Shown here: positions 14,773 through 25,295 of the stretch, piece after piece | Numbering within the stretch: position 1 is the stretch's first letter | Layout of the letters: every line of letters starts with the position of its first letter | Assembly (NCBI RefSeq): GCF_900105355.1 | Contig: NZ_FNSC01000001.1 | Coordinates: forward strand, 2,294,001 to 2,358,000 | DNA: 64,000 nt | Direction: 5' to 3' | DNA from: Pseudomonas anguilliseptica | GTDB taxonomy: Bacteria; Pseudomonadota; Gammaproteobacteria; Pseudomonadales; Pseudomonadaceae | Program-made: the position numbers and the translations under genes | The notes under the pieces: model-generated | The model's input: only the letters and a program-made list of their open reading frames with translations | Told to the model about the DNA's origin: nothing | Database searches by the model: none

Positions 14773-15618
14773 TCAGCGTGGCAGCTTGAGGTTGTTCCAG
14801 ATCGCCAGGCTCGGTTCGGCCTGGTTCATGCTGTAGAAGTGCAAACCTGGGGCGCAGCCTTGCAGCAGACGCTCGCACATTTCAGTGATGACCTGCTCGC
14901 CATACGCCTGGATGCTGTCGGTATCGTCACCGTACGCTTCCAGTTGCTTGCGCACCCAGCGCGGAATTTCCGCACCGCAGGCGTCGGAGAAGCGCGCCAG
15001 CTTGCTGTAGTTGGTGATGGGCATAATGCCCGGCACCACTGGGATATCCACACCTAGCTTGCGCACACGCTCGACAAAGTAGAAATAGCAGTCGGCGTTG
15101 AAGAAGTACTGGGTGATCGCGCTGTCGGCGCCGGCCTTGGCCTTGCGCACGAAGTTGGCGATATCGTCCTCGAAGTTGCGTGCCTGCGGGTGCATTTCCG
15201 GGTAGGCGGCCACTTCGATATGAAAGTGGTCACCGGTTTCTTCGCGGATAAAGCTGACCAGCTCGTTGGCGTAGCGCAGCTCGCCGCTGGCCATGCCCAT
15301 ACCGGATGGCAGGTCACCGCGCAGGGCAACGATGCGCTTGATGCCGGCGTTCTTGTACAGGGTCAGCAGTTCACTTAGCTCGGCCTTGCTGTCACCGACG
15401 CAGGACAGGTGCGGCGCGGCCGGCACTTTGATCTCGCCATCGAGTTGCCGCACGGTGTTCAGCGTGCGGTCGCGGGTGGAGCCACCGGCACCGTAGGTGC
15501 AGGAGAAGAAATCGGGGTTGTAGGTCGCCAGTTGGCGCGCCACATTCATCAGTTTTTCGTGCCCGGCTTCGGTCTTGGTGGGGAAGAACTCGAAGCTGTA
15601 ACGGCGTTCTTGGCTCAT
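14773..15618 (-). CDS. metF: MetF, 5,10-methylenetetrahydrofolate reductase
   Basis: A 281-residue FAD-dependent TIM-barrel enzyme that makes 5-methyl-THF for methionine synthesis. The N-terminal FEFFPTKTEAG carries the catalytic glutamate. ALRGDLP and the QYFFNADCYFYFVERV block fit the family, and the length equals E. coli MetF (about 296) less a short tail. It lies downstream of ahcY on the same strand, 100 bp away with a palindromic repeat between. The pair is therefore probably under the ahcY riboswitch, linking SAH removal to methyl supply. Confidence 0.95.
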   Translation of the reverse strand: MSQERRYSFEFFPTKTEAGHEKLMNVARQLATYNPDFFSCTYGAGGSTRDRTLNTVRQLDGEIKVPAAPHLSCVGDSKAELSELLTLYKNAGIKRIVALRGDLPSGMGMASGELRYANELVSFIREETGDHFHIEVAAYPEMHPQARNFEDDIANFVRKAKAGADSAITQYFFNADCYFYFVERVRKLGVDIPVVPGIMPITNYSKLARFSDACGAEIPRWVRKQLEAYGDDTDSIQAYGEQVITEMCERLLQGCAPGLHFYSMNQAEPSLAIWNNLKLPR

Positions 15619-15639
15619 GGGGGGGGCTAGCCTTGCAGA

Positions 15640-15716
15640 CGTAGGGTGGATGGCGTTTTTCCATCCACCTTGCGGGAAGTCGGCGGTGGATAAGCCATGT
15701 GCTTATCAACCCTACG
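15640..15716. repeat. Palindromic intergenic repeat, copy 2
   Basis: The same family as 8079-8155, but degenerate on the right arm: cgtagggtggatggcg on the left and cttatcaaccctacg on the right, with the inner pair ccatccacc / ggtggata. It separates ahcY from metF. Confidence 0.8.
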
Positions 15717-15718
15717 CA

Positions 15719-17223
<1,505 letters not shown>

Positions 17224-17320
17224 ACAGGTGGCGGGAGCAACCGAAGCGGTGCCGATTGCGTGAAGCGGGTGTGATTATAGCCATGCTAAAGATTTAGCCA
17301 AAGGCTTTCCGTCGTATCGT

Positions 17321-18391
17321 TTAAACGCGGTTGCCGCCACCGTGTAACTTGACTTGCTGAATCAGCGCATTGGCCACTTTATTGAGCGGCAGAATGTCTT
17401 CTGCCGCGCCCAGCAGCATCGCCTCGCGTGGCATGCCGTACACCACGCAACTGGCTTCGTCCTGAGCCGCGGTGTAGCCACCGGCCTCACGAATACTCTT
17501 CAGACCAAAGGCACCATCTTTGCCCATGCCGGTCAGCAAAACGGCGATTGCGTTTCGACCTGCCGAGTGCGCCACCGACTCAAACATTGGGTCAACGGCG
17601 GGGCGGTGGCGATACACAGGCGGTCCCTCCGAGAGTCGCGTGATGTAATTGGCACCGCTGCGTTCAACCAACAAGTGATGATCGCCAGGAGCTACAAACG
17701 CATGGCCGGGCAGAATGCGTTCACCGCCTTGGGCTTCGATTACGTGCAAGCGACTGATTCGATTCAGGCGTTCGGCGAATGTGCGGGTGAAACCGGCCGG
17801 CATGTGCTGCGTGATGACGATTCCCGGGCTGTCGGCGGGCATGTCGAGTAGCACATCTTTGATCGCTTCCGTTCCGCCGGTTGATGCACCTATGGCGATG
17901 ATCTTTTCGGTGCCAATGATGGGTGCCCGCCTTAAGGCCGGTGCCTTGTCACGGTTGCTGACGGGTTCAGCGACTGCGCGGGGTTTGTGCAGGCGTGCGC
18001 GGCTGGCCGCTTTGATTTTGTCGCGTATGTCGTCGGCATACGCCTCCATGCCTTCGCGAATGCCCAGTTTGGGTTTGGCAACGAAGTCCACTGCACCCAA
18101 CTCCAAGGCGCGAAAGGTGGCCTCAGAACCACTTTCGGTTAGCGATGAAATCATGATCACGGGGGTGGGGCGCGCATTCATCAGCTTTTCCAGAAAGCTC
18201 AAGCCGTCCATGCGCGGCATTTCGATGTCGAGGGTAATGACGTCGGGGTTGAATTGCTTAACCAGGTCGCGCGCCACGTAGGCATCGGGTGCCTGGCCAA
18301 TCAACAGCAATTCTGGGTCCTGCTGAATGATTTCCTTAAGTACCGCGCGAATCAGTGCGGAGTCGTCAACAACCAAAACCTTGATCGGCAT
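17321..18391 (-). CDS. cheB: CheB, chemotaxis response regulator methylesterase
   Basis: A 356-residue protein with a receiver (acidic pair D9/D10, phospho-acceptor Asp55 in TLDIEMPRMDG, Lys in AKPK) and a C-terminal methylesterase with the full triad: Ser170 (IGASTGG), His196 (TQHMPAG) and Asp292 (GMGKDG). It removes methyl groups from chemoreceptors and is activated by CheA. It is the last gene of the che operon, 8 bp after cheD. The sequence is intact, but the operon's kinase is not. Confidence 0.95.
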   Translation of the reverse strand: MPIKVLVVDDSALIRAVLKEIIQQDPELLLIGQAPDAYVARDLVKQFNPDVITLDIEMPRMDGLSFLEKLMNARPTPVIMISSLTESGSEATFRALELGAVDFVAKPKLGIREGMEAYADDIRDKIKAASRARLHKPRAVAEPVSNRDKAPALRRAPIIGTEKIIAIGASTGGTEAIKDVLLDMPADSPGIVITQHMPAGFTRTFAERLNRISRLHVIEAQGGERILPGHAFVAPGDHHLLVERSGANYITRLSEGPPVYRHRPAVDPMFESVAHSAGRNAIAVLLTGMGKDGAFGLKSIREAGGYTAAQDEASCVVYGMPREAMLLGAAEDILPLNKVANALIQQVKLHGGGNRV

Positions 18392-18399
18392 GAGTGCTC

Positions 18400-19008
18400 C
18401 TAAAAGAGGACAATTTCGCCGCAGACTGGAGTTTTCTTGATACGCAGGCTGTATTCCATCTCCCGGTCAAGCAGCGTTGTGTTGTGCAGGGATTTGAGCT
18501 TCTTAAGCATCACCTTGCCTGAACTGGGGAAGAAATAAACCTTGCGTGGATAGGTGTCGAGCAGATCCTGCGCCACCACTGGTATGCCTTCGGTATGCAG
18601 GTAGTCGAGCACAAATTCGGCGTTGCGGTTGCCCACATTATTGGTGCCGAAGCCACGAAGGACACTGGCACCACCAAATACCTTGGCCTCGAAGTGGCGG
18701 CGCTGGGCACCCAGTGTCAGTAAGTGATTAATGAGGATTTCGATGGCGTAGACGCCATAGCGTGCTGAGGTTGAGAGGAGGTGGCCGCCTTCGTCACTCG
18801 TGCCTGGCAGCATAAAGTGATTCATGCCGCCAATACCCGAGGTGCGGTCACGTAAACAGACGGAGACACAGGATCCGAGAACCGTGACGATCACGATGTC
18901 GCGCGGGGTGACGTAGTATTCACCGGGCAGAATTTTGACCGCATCGATCATAAAGTGAGGATCAAAATAAGTGCCTGGTGCCAGTTCATTGCTGAAGTCG
19001 AACATCAT
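18400..19008 (-). CDS. cheD: CheD, chemoreceptor glutamine deamidase
   Basis: A 202-residue CheD-family protein with catalytic Cys47 (VLGSCVSVCL) and His64 (GGMNHFMLP), followed by the FGGA block. By family it deamidates receptor glutamines and may bind CheC or CheB. Its ATG overlaps the cheR stop as ATGA, so the two are translationally coupled. It appears intact. Confidence 0.93.
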   Translation of the reverse strand: MMFDFSNELAPGTYFDPHFMIDAVKILPGEYYVTPRDIVIVTVLGSCVSVCLRDRTSGIGGMNHFMLPGTSDEGGHLLSTSARYGVYAIEILINHLLTLGAQRRHFEAKVFGGASVLRGFGTNNVGNRNAEFVLDYLHTEGIPVVAQDLLDTYPRKVYFFPSSGKVMLKKLKSLHNTTLLDREMEYSLRIKKTPVCGEIVLF

Positions 19009-19847
19009 GCCGGGTCACCTTCATGCGACACCGGGCGGTAGACGGTATGGCCGATCAGGCGCACCAAATGTGTGGCATGGACAAAACTTTCCGAGTGCCC
19101 GGCAAAGAACAAGCCGTCTTGCCGAAGCAATTTGACCATCCGCGTGAGCAGGTGCTGTTGCGTCGGTTTATCAAAGTAGATCATTACGTTGCGGCAGAAG
19201 ATGATATCCAGGCCGGGTCTGATCGGCCATTGCTGGCCGAGCAAGTTGATCTGCTGAAATTCGATCAGTTCGCGCAGTTCACTGCGAACGCGCACCAGCC
19301 CGGCTTGGGTGCCGGTACCGCGCATGAAAAAGGTCTTTTTCCGCGCATCTGACAACTGTTCAACGCGGCTGAAGGGATAGATGCCCTCGCGGGCGGTATC
19401 CAGCACGCTGGTATCAATGTCGGAGGCGAGGATCTGCACGGGAGGGTGCAGGCTGTTGAAGGCTTCCATCGCTGTGATGGCCAATGAGTAGGGTTCTTCA
19501 CCCGTGCTGGCGGCTGAGCACCAGATACGCACAGGCGCAGTGCGTTTCGGCAAGTGCCGGAGGTAGCTGGTCAGCGCATCAAAATGGTGATTTTCGCGGA
19601 AGAAAGAGGTTAGGTTAGTGGTCAGGGCATTGACGAACTCCTGCCATTCGCCTTCATGCTGATTGAGGTAGCCGAAGTAATCAGTGAAGCTGTTCAGGTC
19701 AAGTTGTCTTAGACGCCTCGCCAGACGGCTGTACACCATCTGGCTTTTACTTTCTGACAGGCTGATACCGCTGCGCTTGTGAAGCAGGCTGCGTACTTTC
19801 TGAAAGTCGTCAGCGCGGTAATGAAACTCGCGCATTGGTTCGCTCAT
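19005..19847 (-). CDS. cheR: CheR, chemotaxis protein methyltransferase
   Basis: A 280-residue SAM-dependent methyltransferase of receptor glutamates. The N-terminal helical domain (about 1-85) is followed by the SAM-binding motif IWCSAASTGEEPYSLA and IFCRNVMIYFD, both CheR signatures. The neighbouring receptor ends in EWEQF, a CheR/CheB tethering pentapeptide, which ties the two together. It overlaps cheD by 4 bp. Confidence 0.95.
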   Translation of the reverse strand: MSEPMREFHYRADDFQKVRSLLHKRSGISLSESKSQMVYSRLARRLRQLDLNSFTDYFGYLNQHEGEWQEFVNALTTNLTSFFRENHHFDALTSYLRHLPKRTAPVRIWCSAASTGEEPYSLAITAMEAFNSLHPPVQILASDIDTSVLDTAREGIYPFSRVEQLSDARKKTFFMRGTGTQAGLVRVRSELRELIEFQQINLLGQQWPIRPGLDIIFCRNVMIYFDKPTQQHLLTRMVKLLRQDGLFFAGHSESFVHATHLVRLIGHTVYRPVSHEGDPA

Positions 19848-19917
19848 GCTCCTTTTCCCCTATGCGCCATACCTGACTGCACAGGCATCGTCTTAGCGCG
19901 ATGCCTGGCCTGGATCG

Positions 19918-22259
19918 TTAAAATTGCTCCCACTCGTCGCTGTTGTTGATGTTGGTGTTGGTGTTGGCGCGAGGCTGCAGCGTACGTTGCACGTGAACTG
20001 TGCGCGCCGTCGATGCGATTGCTTCCTTGGATGCGGCTAGCGGTGCGCTGAGGTTTGGTCGCTGGTTGGTTTGTTCAAATTTGAATATCGCTACGGCCTC
20101 GGTCATGGATGTCGCTTGCTCAAGCAGGGATTCAGCGGCCGCCGCCGCCTCTTCAACCAGTGCGGCATTCTGCTGGGTCATTTCATCCATCTGGCTGACC
20201 GCGCCACTTACTCCTTCGATGCCCGTGCTTTGCTCCGCAGAGGCCGCCGCAATTTCAGCCATGATGTCGGTGACGCGTTTGATCGCCGTGACGATCTCGT
20301 TCATGGTCTTGCCGGCTTGGGCGACCAAGGTATTGCCGGTTTCCACTTTGTCCACCGAGTCGGAAATCAGGGTTTTGATCTCTTTGGCGGCGGCTGCCGA
20401 ACGTTGTGCCAAGTTGCGAACTTCTGCGGCCACTACGGCGAAACCACGCCCCTGTTCACCGGCACGGGCGGCCTCCACCGCTGCGTTGAGGGCCAGAATG
20501 TTGGTTTAATCACACCGATAATGTCGGAAATCTTGCGGGAAGAGTCGTTGATCGACGACATGGTCTGCACCACGCGCTCAACCAGTTGGCCACCATCGCT
20601 GGCCACTTCAGACGCGTTCATGGCCAAAGAATTAGCCTGCCGGGCGTTGTCAGCGTTGAGTTTTACCGTGCTGGTCAATTCCTCCATGCTGGACGCCGTT
20701 TCCTCAAGGCTTGAGGCCTGCTCCTCGGTCCGTGAGGACAGGTCGGTGTTGCCGACGGAGATCTCGTTGGCGGCGGTATAGATGGTATCGGCGCTCTCGC
20801 GAATCTGCCCGAGCATCCGCGTTAGGCTCACAGCGGTCTCATTGGAGTAATCTTTGAGCTGGCCGAAGGTGCCTTGATATTGATCAGTGATGCGTTGGGT
20901 CAGATCACCCTGAGCCAGCGCGCTGAGCATGCGCACGACATCCTGCAAGCCTCTGTCAGCCGTCTCGACTAGTTGGTTGAGGCCAGTGGCCAGGTTGAGC
21001 AGAAAGCCGCTTTTGTTGCCCATCTCAAGCCGGCGAGTGAAGTCGCCGTCAGCCGCAGCATTGACCAGGTCTGCAACCTCGCGCTCCACTGCCACTTCAA
21101 TTGTGCGGTCATTCCATTCCACCACCGCGCCCAGGCGCTCACCGCTGTCGCTGAATACAGGGTTGGCGATCAGTGCGAAGGTGCGGCCCCCCACCTCGAT
21201 TTGTGTATTGAAGGTGCTGGTAAAGGTCGCCAGTAAGTGTTTTTGGTGCTCGGGTTTTTTATGAAACTGATCAATCGAACCGCCGAGCAGGCGTTTGGCC
21301 TCAAAGGTTGGCAGCGCCTTTCGAAGATCACTTTCAGCGTTCTGCATCATCGCCGTCACGGTGCGGTTCATGTAAATGATGTTGCGTTCGTTGTCGGCAA
21401 TCATTACGTTGCTACTGACGTTGTCCAGTGCGGACTTGATGCGGGCATTGCTCTGCGCTGCAGTGGCAGAAGCCTGCAAGGACTCCAGCATGCTCTTGAG
21501 TGAATGCATGACGCTACCCGGCAAGGCGGTGGGAACCTCCAGTTGCAGTTGGCCCGCCGCGATGCTGTTGGTGATGTGCGCCAGCGCCAGCGGGTCAGCG
21601 CCCAGTTGGCGTTTGACACTGCGGACTAGCAGGACGACAAGTAAGGCAGACAGTACAAATGCAGCCAAGCCGATACTCAACAGTAGAGTGCGGGTGTCAG
21701 CAGCCAGGTCCTCGGCTTTTTCCCCCAACTCCACGACACCTTTGTTTTCGATGCCGATGAGCTGACTGGTCTGCTCCAGTGCCTCATACTGCGCCTCACG
21801 CAAGTCTTTCAAAAGGTACTCGCGGGCCATTAGTAGGTTGCCCTCTTCATATAACGCCAAATAGCGCGTCAGGCGCTTATCGAAGTTATTCAGGGTCAAG
21901 CCCAACGCTTGCAGATGCTCGCGTTCTTCAGCGGTGTTACCCGCCGCGTTGAGCTTGTCTATGTTGCTCTGAATGCCCAGAGTGGCGGCATCAATAATCT
22001 TGCGTTGTGAGTCTGCTAGGCGTTGATCATCCTCGGCAATCAGCAGCGTACGGACGGCCCGCGCAATGGCATTAGTTTCGTCGATGACGTTATTGGCCAG
22101 CACTGTTTTGGGAAAACTCTCGTGCACCATATGGTCAATCTTGCCTTGCAATTTGTCGATTTGTATCAGGCTGATCGCCAGAATAATGGCCAGCAGGGAT
22201 AACAACGCGGCAAAACACAACGACAGCCGCTGGATCATTGAAAGGTGCTTCAGGTTCAT
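19918..22259 (-). pseudogene. Methyl-accepting chemotaxis protein (mcp1), frameshifted by a 16-nt deletion
   Basis: The receptor starts at MNLKHLSMIQRLS (22259, AAGGAGC site upstream). It has a membrane helix, a periplasmic four-helix-type sensor, a second helix, a HAMP-like region, a PAS-like segment (NVMIADNERNIIYMN) and a signalling domain. At the tip of the signalling hairpin the frame runs ...SDIIGVI and then shifts; the next frame resumes at [21 protein letters not shown]. The canonical run between them (six residues of the form xxIAxQ) is missing, consistent with 16 nt lost at about 20507/20508. The two frames cover 20433-22259 and 19918-20478. The last residues are EWEQF, a CheR-binding pentapeptide. 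As it stands no full receptor is made. Confidence 0.88.
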
Positions 22260-22287
22260 GGGAACGCTCCTTGCGGTTGTCGGCGAT

Positions 22288-22455
22288 TCACTCACTCGAT
22301 GGGGTATCCATCAAAGCCAGTTCACTGCTGCTCATCAGTTTTTCGATATCGACCAGAATCAACATGCGTTCGGCCACTGTGGCCAAGCCCATGAGGTATT
22401 CGCTGTTAAAGCCCCCGCCAAATTCTGGAGGCGGTTTTATTTCATCATCTGTTAG
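22288..22455 (-). pseudogene. cheW: cheW 3' fragment cut by the IS
   Basis: Only about the last 55 residues of a CheW adaptor remain, ending with the CheW signature GLATVAERMLILVDIEKLM and SSSELALMDTPSSE. The frame enters the IS at 22455/22456, where the preceding residues read LTDDEIKPPPEFGGG. About 100 N-terminal residues are gone. The fragment cannot form the CheW beta-barrels. Confidence 0.87.
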
Positions 22456-23648
22456 GGATCCTCTGAAGTAGCCATGCATTTCTGGCTGACGTCAGCCTCT
22501 GCTGATTTCGAAAGTGATAAATCGATCAAAAACGATCAGATTACCGGCTCATTTCTGTGTTTTTAGCCGCCGCGAGCACCTCGCGGCAGCCATTTCCAGC
22601 ATTACGGGCGCACCTCTCCTGCATTCGTCAGTAAATGTCGGCGCGCCATCCACAGATTTGACAGCGCGAATAAAGTCACCAGTTGCGCCGTGTTTTTGAC
22701 CAGGCCACGGAAGCGCGTCTTCACATAACCGAACTGACGCTTGATCACCCGAAACGGATGCTCGACCTTGGCTCGCACTTGGGCCTTGGCCTTCTCGATT
22801 TTGCGCTTGGCTTTGTACAGCGCGCTGCGCTTACCGAGTTTCTTGTAAGTGCTACGCCGTGCTGCAACCTGCCAGATCACTTGACGGCCCTCATGCTCGG
22901 GGCGCTTCTCGACACCGGTATATCCGGCATCGGCCCCCACCATGTTTTCCTCGCCGTGCAGCAGCTTATCGACCTGGGTGACATCCGCCACGTTGGCGGC
23001 AGTACCCACCACGCTGTGCACCAAGCCAGACTCGTCATCCACCCCGATGTGCGCCTTCATGCCGAAGTAATACTGATTGCCTTTCTTGGTTGAGTGCATC
23101 TCAGGGTCACGCTTACCGTTCTTGTTCTTGGTTGAACTCGGCGCGTTGATCAGCGTGGCATCGACGATGGTGCCTTGGCGCAGCGACAAACCACGGTCAC
23201 CCAGGTAGCCATTGATCACGGCCAGGATGCCGGCAGCCAGTTCGTGTTTTTCCAGCAAGCGGCGGAAGTTGAGGATGGTGGTTTCGTCAGGAATGCGCTC
23301 CAGAGTCAGCCCGGCAAACTGGCGTAGGATGGTGGTCTCGTACAGCGCCTCTTCCATCGCCGGATCGCTGTAACCGAACCAGTTTTGCATCAGATGCACT
23401 CGCAGCATCGCCATCAGCGGATAGGACGGTCGGCCGCCTTCACCCTTTGGATAATGCGGCTCGATCAAAGCGATCAACCCTTTCCATGGCACTACCCGAT
23501 CCATCTCGATCAGGAACAATTCTTTGCGGGTCTGCTTGCGCTTGCCGGCGTACTCGGCGTCGGCGAAGGTCATCTGCTTCATCGGAAAACTCGGCGGGTG
23601 GAGTGCGGATATTTTGCCAAAATCAGGAAGTCTTTTTCAGACCATCCT
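22456..23648 (-). mobile_element. IS5-family insertion sequence, copy A
   Basis: About 1,193 bp. The imperfect terminal inverted repeats are ggatcctctgaagtag on the left and, read inward, aggatggtctgaaaaag on the right. It contains one transposase. The three bases flanking it differ (TAG left, TGA right), unlike copies B and D. The left flank is cheW and the right flank is cheA. It appears identical to copies D and E. Confidence 0.9.
22602..23582 (-). CDS. IS5-family transposase (copy A)
   Basis: A 326-residue DDE transposase with IVDATLINAPSS (first Asp), VGADAGYTG (second Asp) and KVEHPFRVIKRQFG (Glu in the Y-R-E-K-type signature), and an N-terminal MKQMTFADAEYAGKRKQTRK. Its sequence matches the transposase of copy D at the protein level. 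It looks complete. Confidence 0.95.
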   Translation of the reverse strand: MKQMTFADAEYAGKRKQTRKELFLIEMDRVVPWKGLIALIEPHYPKGEGGRPSYPLMAMLRVHLMQNWFGYSDPAMEEALYETTILRQFAGLTLERIPDETTILNFRRLLEKHELAAGILAVINGYLGDRGLSLRQGTIVDATLINAPSSTKNKNGKRDPEMHSTKKGNQYYFGMKAHIGVDDESGLVHSVVGTAANVADVTQVDKLLHGEENMVGADAGYTGVEKRPEHEGRQVIWQVAARRSTYKKLGKRSALYKAKRKIEKAKAQVRAKVEHPFRVIKRQFGYVKTRFRGLVKNTAQLVTLFALSNLWMARRHLLTNAGEVRP

Positions 23649-24255
23649 TGACGACTTGAGCGGGCTGATTCGGTGCGCCTGGCTGGTCATCGAAGAAGCC
23701 GAATTCGTCATCCTCTGGCACGCTGGTGCTGGCAGCGCTGTGCTGATCAGGCGGAGCTATAGTGCTTTGTGATTCGGCAGGGCTGGCATCGAAAAGCCCG
23801 TAGGCATCCTCTATCGCTGAAGGCTGAGGAGGCTGGGTAGAGGACTCGCTGTCGATCAGTGCTTGCAAGCGCGTGGCCGTGGCCGCAACTGGAATGCTAG
23901 GGTCGGCGCTGGCGTGTTTGTGGCAGGCAAGCAACTGGCCTAAAACGTCGCGTGATTGCAGGAACACATCAACCATCTCAACGCGCAGAGCAATTTTGCC
24001 GCCCCGTATTTTGTCCAGCAGTGTTTCAAGAACATGGGTAACGGCCGTCAGGTCGTCAAAACCAAACATGCCGCTCGAGCCTTTGATCGAATGCGCGGCC
24101 CGGAAAATTCCATCCAGGGCTTCTCGATCAGGTGCGGCGATATCCAGTGTAAGTAGCAGGTGTTCAAGGTTAGCCAAGTGTTCCTCAGCTTCCTCGAAAA
24201 ACACCTCCAGAAATTGCTCCATGCCAGCATTAATAATGATCTGCCTGCGCGTCAC
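23623..24255 (-). pseudogene. cheA: cheA 5' fragment (P1 HPt domain and linker only)
   Basis: The remaining 210 codons hold the CheA P1 domain (FLEVFFEEAEEHL, phosphorylatable His in FRAAHSIKGSSGMFG) and an acidic linker with two short FGFF/YGLF motifs, perhaps the response-regulator docking region. The frame runs into the IS after ...PAQVVK and ends a few codons inside. Dimerisation, ATPase and CheW-binding domains are missing. The start is uncertain: GTG at 24255 or ATG at 24222 (MEQFLEVFF), neither with a good ribosome-binding site. Confidence 0.85.
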
Positions 24256-24261
24256 TGCGTT

Positions 24262-24627
24262 CTAGGGGAGCACCTTTTGGGTCACTTCCAGCAGTTTTGG
24301 CGGATCAAAAGGCTTTACCAGCCAGCCTGTTGCGCCGGCGGCGCGGCCTTGTTGCTTCATGGTGTCGCTGGACTCAGTCGTGAGCATCAGCACGGGAATG
24401 GTGCGGTAGTTGGGTAGCCCACGCAGGCTTTTTATCAGCGTCAGGCCATCCATGTTGGGCATGTTTTGGTCGGTAAACACCAGTTGGTAGGCCTTGCGCT
24501 GGGCCTTGCCCAGCCCATCTTTGCCGTCTACCGCTTCGTCAACCTCATAGCCAGCGGAACGCAAGGTAAAGGCCAGCATCTGCCGGATTGAGGCAGAATC
24601 ATCGACTATCAGGATGTTTTTACTCAT
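24262..24627 (-). CDS. cheY: CheY-type single-domain response regulator
   Basis: A 121-residue receiver with the acidic pair (IVDDSASIR), phospho-acceptor Asp in VFTDQNMPNMDG, Thr in MLTTES and Lys in VKPFDPPKL. The ATG at 24627 has AGGAAGG upstream. It lies directly before cheA in the operon and would be its output, but its kinase is truncated here. It looks intact. Confidence 0.93.
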   Translation of the reverse strand: MSKNILIVDDSASIRQMLAFTLRSAGYEVDEAVDGKDGLGKAQRKAYQLVFTDQNMPNMDGLTLIKSLRGLPNYRTIPVLMLTTESSDTMKQQGRAAGATGWLVKPFDPPKLLEVTQKVLP

Positions 24628-24652
24628 AGGGTCCTTCCTCTTCGCACACTGG

Positions 24653-25282
24653 TTAATAGGCCTGTGCCCGGTTGCGGCGGGTTGTGACCGCGGCCGGGGT
24701 GTCAGGGTGAGTCTGAGAGCTGCCACCCCAGCGTAGTTCTGCTTTGACACTATTACCTGGCGGATAAAATTCCAGGTGTTGGCACAGGTTGCGTACCAGC
24801 TCTAGACCGCGGCCGTGGTAGTGCTCGGTTTGATTGGATGTGGGTAGTGTGGGCAAGAGACTGGTGTCGAAACCGTTGCCGCTGTCGGTGATTTGCACCG
24901 TCAGGTTGTTGCCCTGCGGGAGGCCATGCTGGCAGATATCAATGTTGATCTCCGCGTCGGTCAGTGCCGCTAGGCGCTGGCCGCGGGTTGCAAAGTACGC
25001 CTCGAAACCCTCGGGTTGGTTTTTCAAACTAGAGTCGAGGGTTAGGATGCCGTGGTCCAAGGCGTTGGTTAGCAGTTCATTGAGAATCAATGACAGCACC
25101 CCTTGCCGGTCTGGCTCTAAGCCTAGGGTGCTGCACAAGCTGGTGACCCATGGCACTAAGTCCATGCGCCGCAATTGCGTCGCACTGAGGGTGAGCTGTA
25201 CACGCCAGTCCTCTGCTAGTTCAGGGGGGGCGGTGGGGGAATGAGGTGCGATGGTGTCGTCTGCTGTGCATTCGAGTAGCAA
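24653..25282 (-). CDS. Anti-sigma-type ATP-binding domain, split from the upstream phosphatase by a frameshift
   Basis: A 209-codon frame with a GHKL ATPase fold of the RsbW/SpoIIAB kind: N-box LILNELLTNALDHG, then ITDSGNGFD and HGRGLELVRNL. The frame has no ATG (nominal TTG). Its first codons continue the SpoIIE-phosphatase end DDLSCLLLECT, which shows it was once fused to the protein encoded at 25296-26408. By family this domain binds a STAS-domain antagonist; such a protein is encoded at 27615-27902. Whether it is translated now is unclear. Confidence 0.82.
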   Translation of the reverse strand: MLLECTADDTIAPHSPTAPPELAEDWRVQLTLSATQLRRMDLVPWVTSLCSTLGLEPDRQGVLSLILNELLTNALDHGILTLDSSLKNQPEGFEAYFATRGQRLAALTDAEINIDICQHGLPQGNNLTVQITDSGNGFDTSLLPTLPTSNQTEHYHGRGLELVRNLCQHLEFYPPGNSVKAELRWGGSSQTHPDTPAAVTTRRNRAQAY

Positions 25283-25295
25283 GCAAGACAGGTCG

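Noticed and set aside
24222..24255. A certain start codon for the cheA fragment
   Set aside because: GTG at 24255 and ATG at 24222 are both possible and neither has a good ribosome-binding site; the choice does not affect the interpretation.
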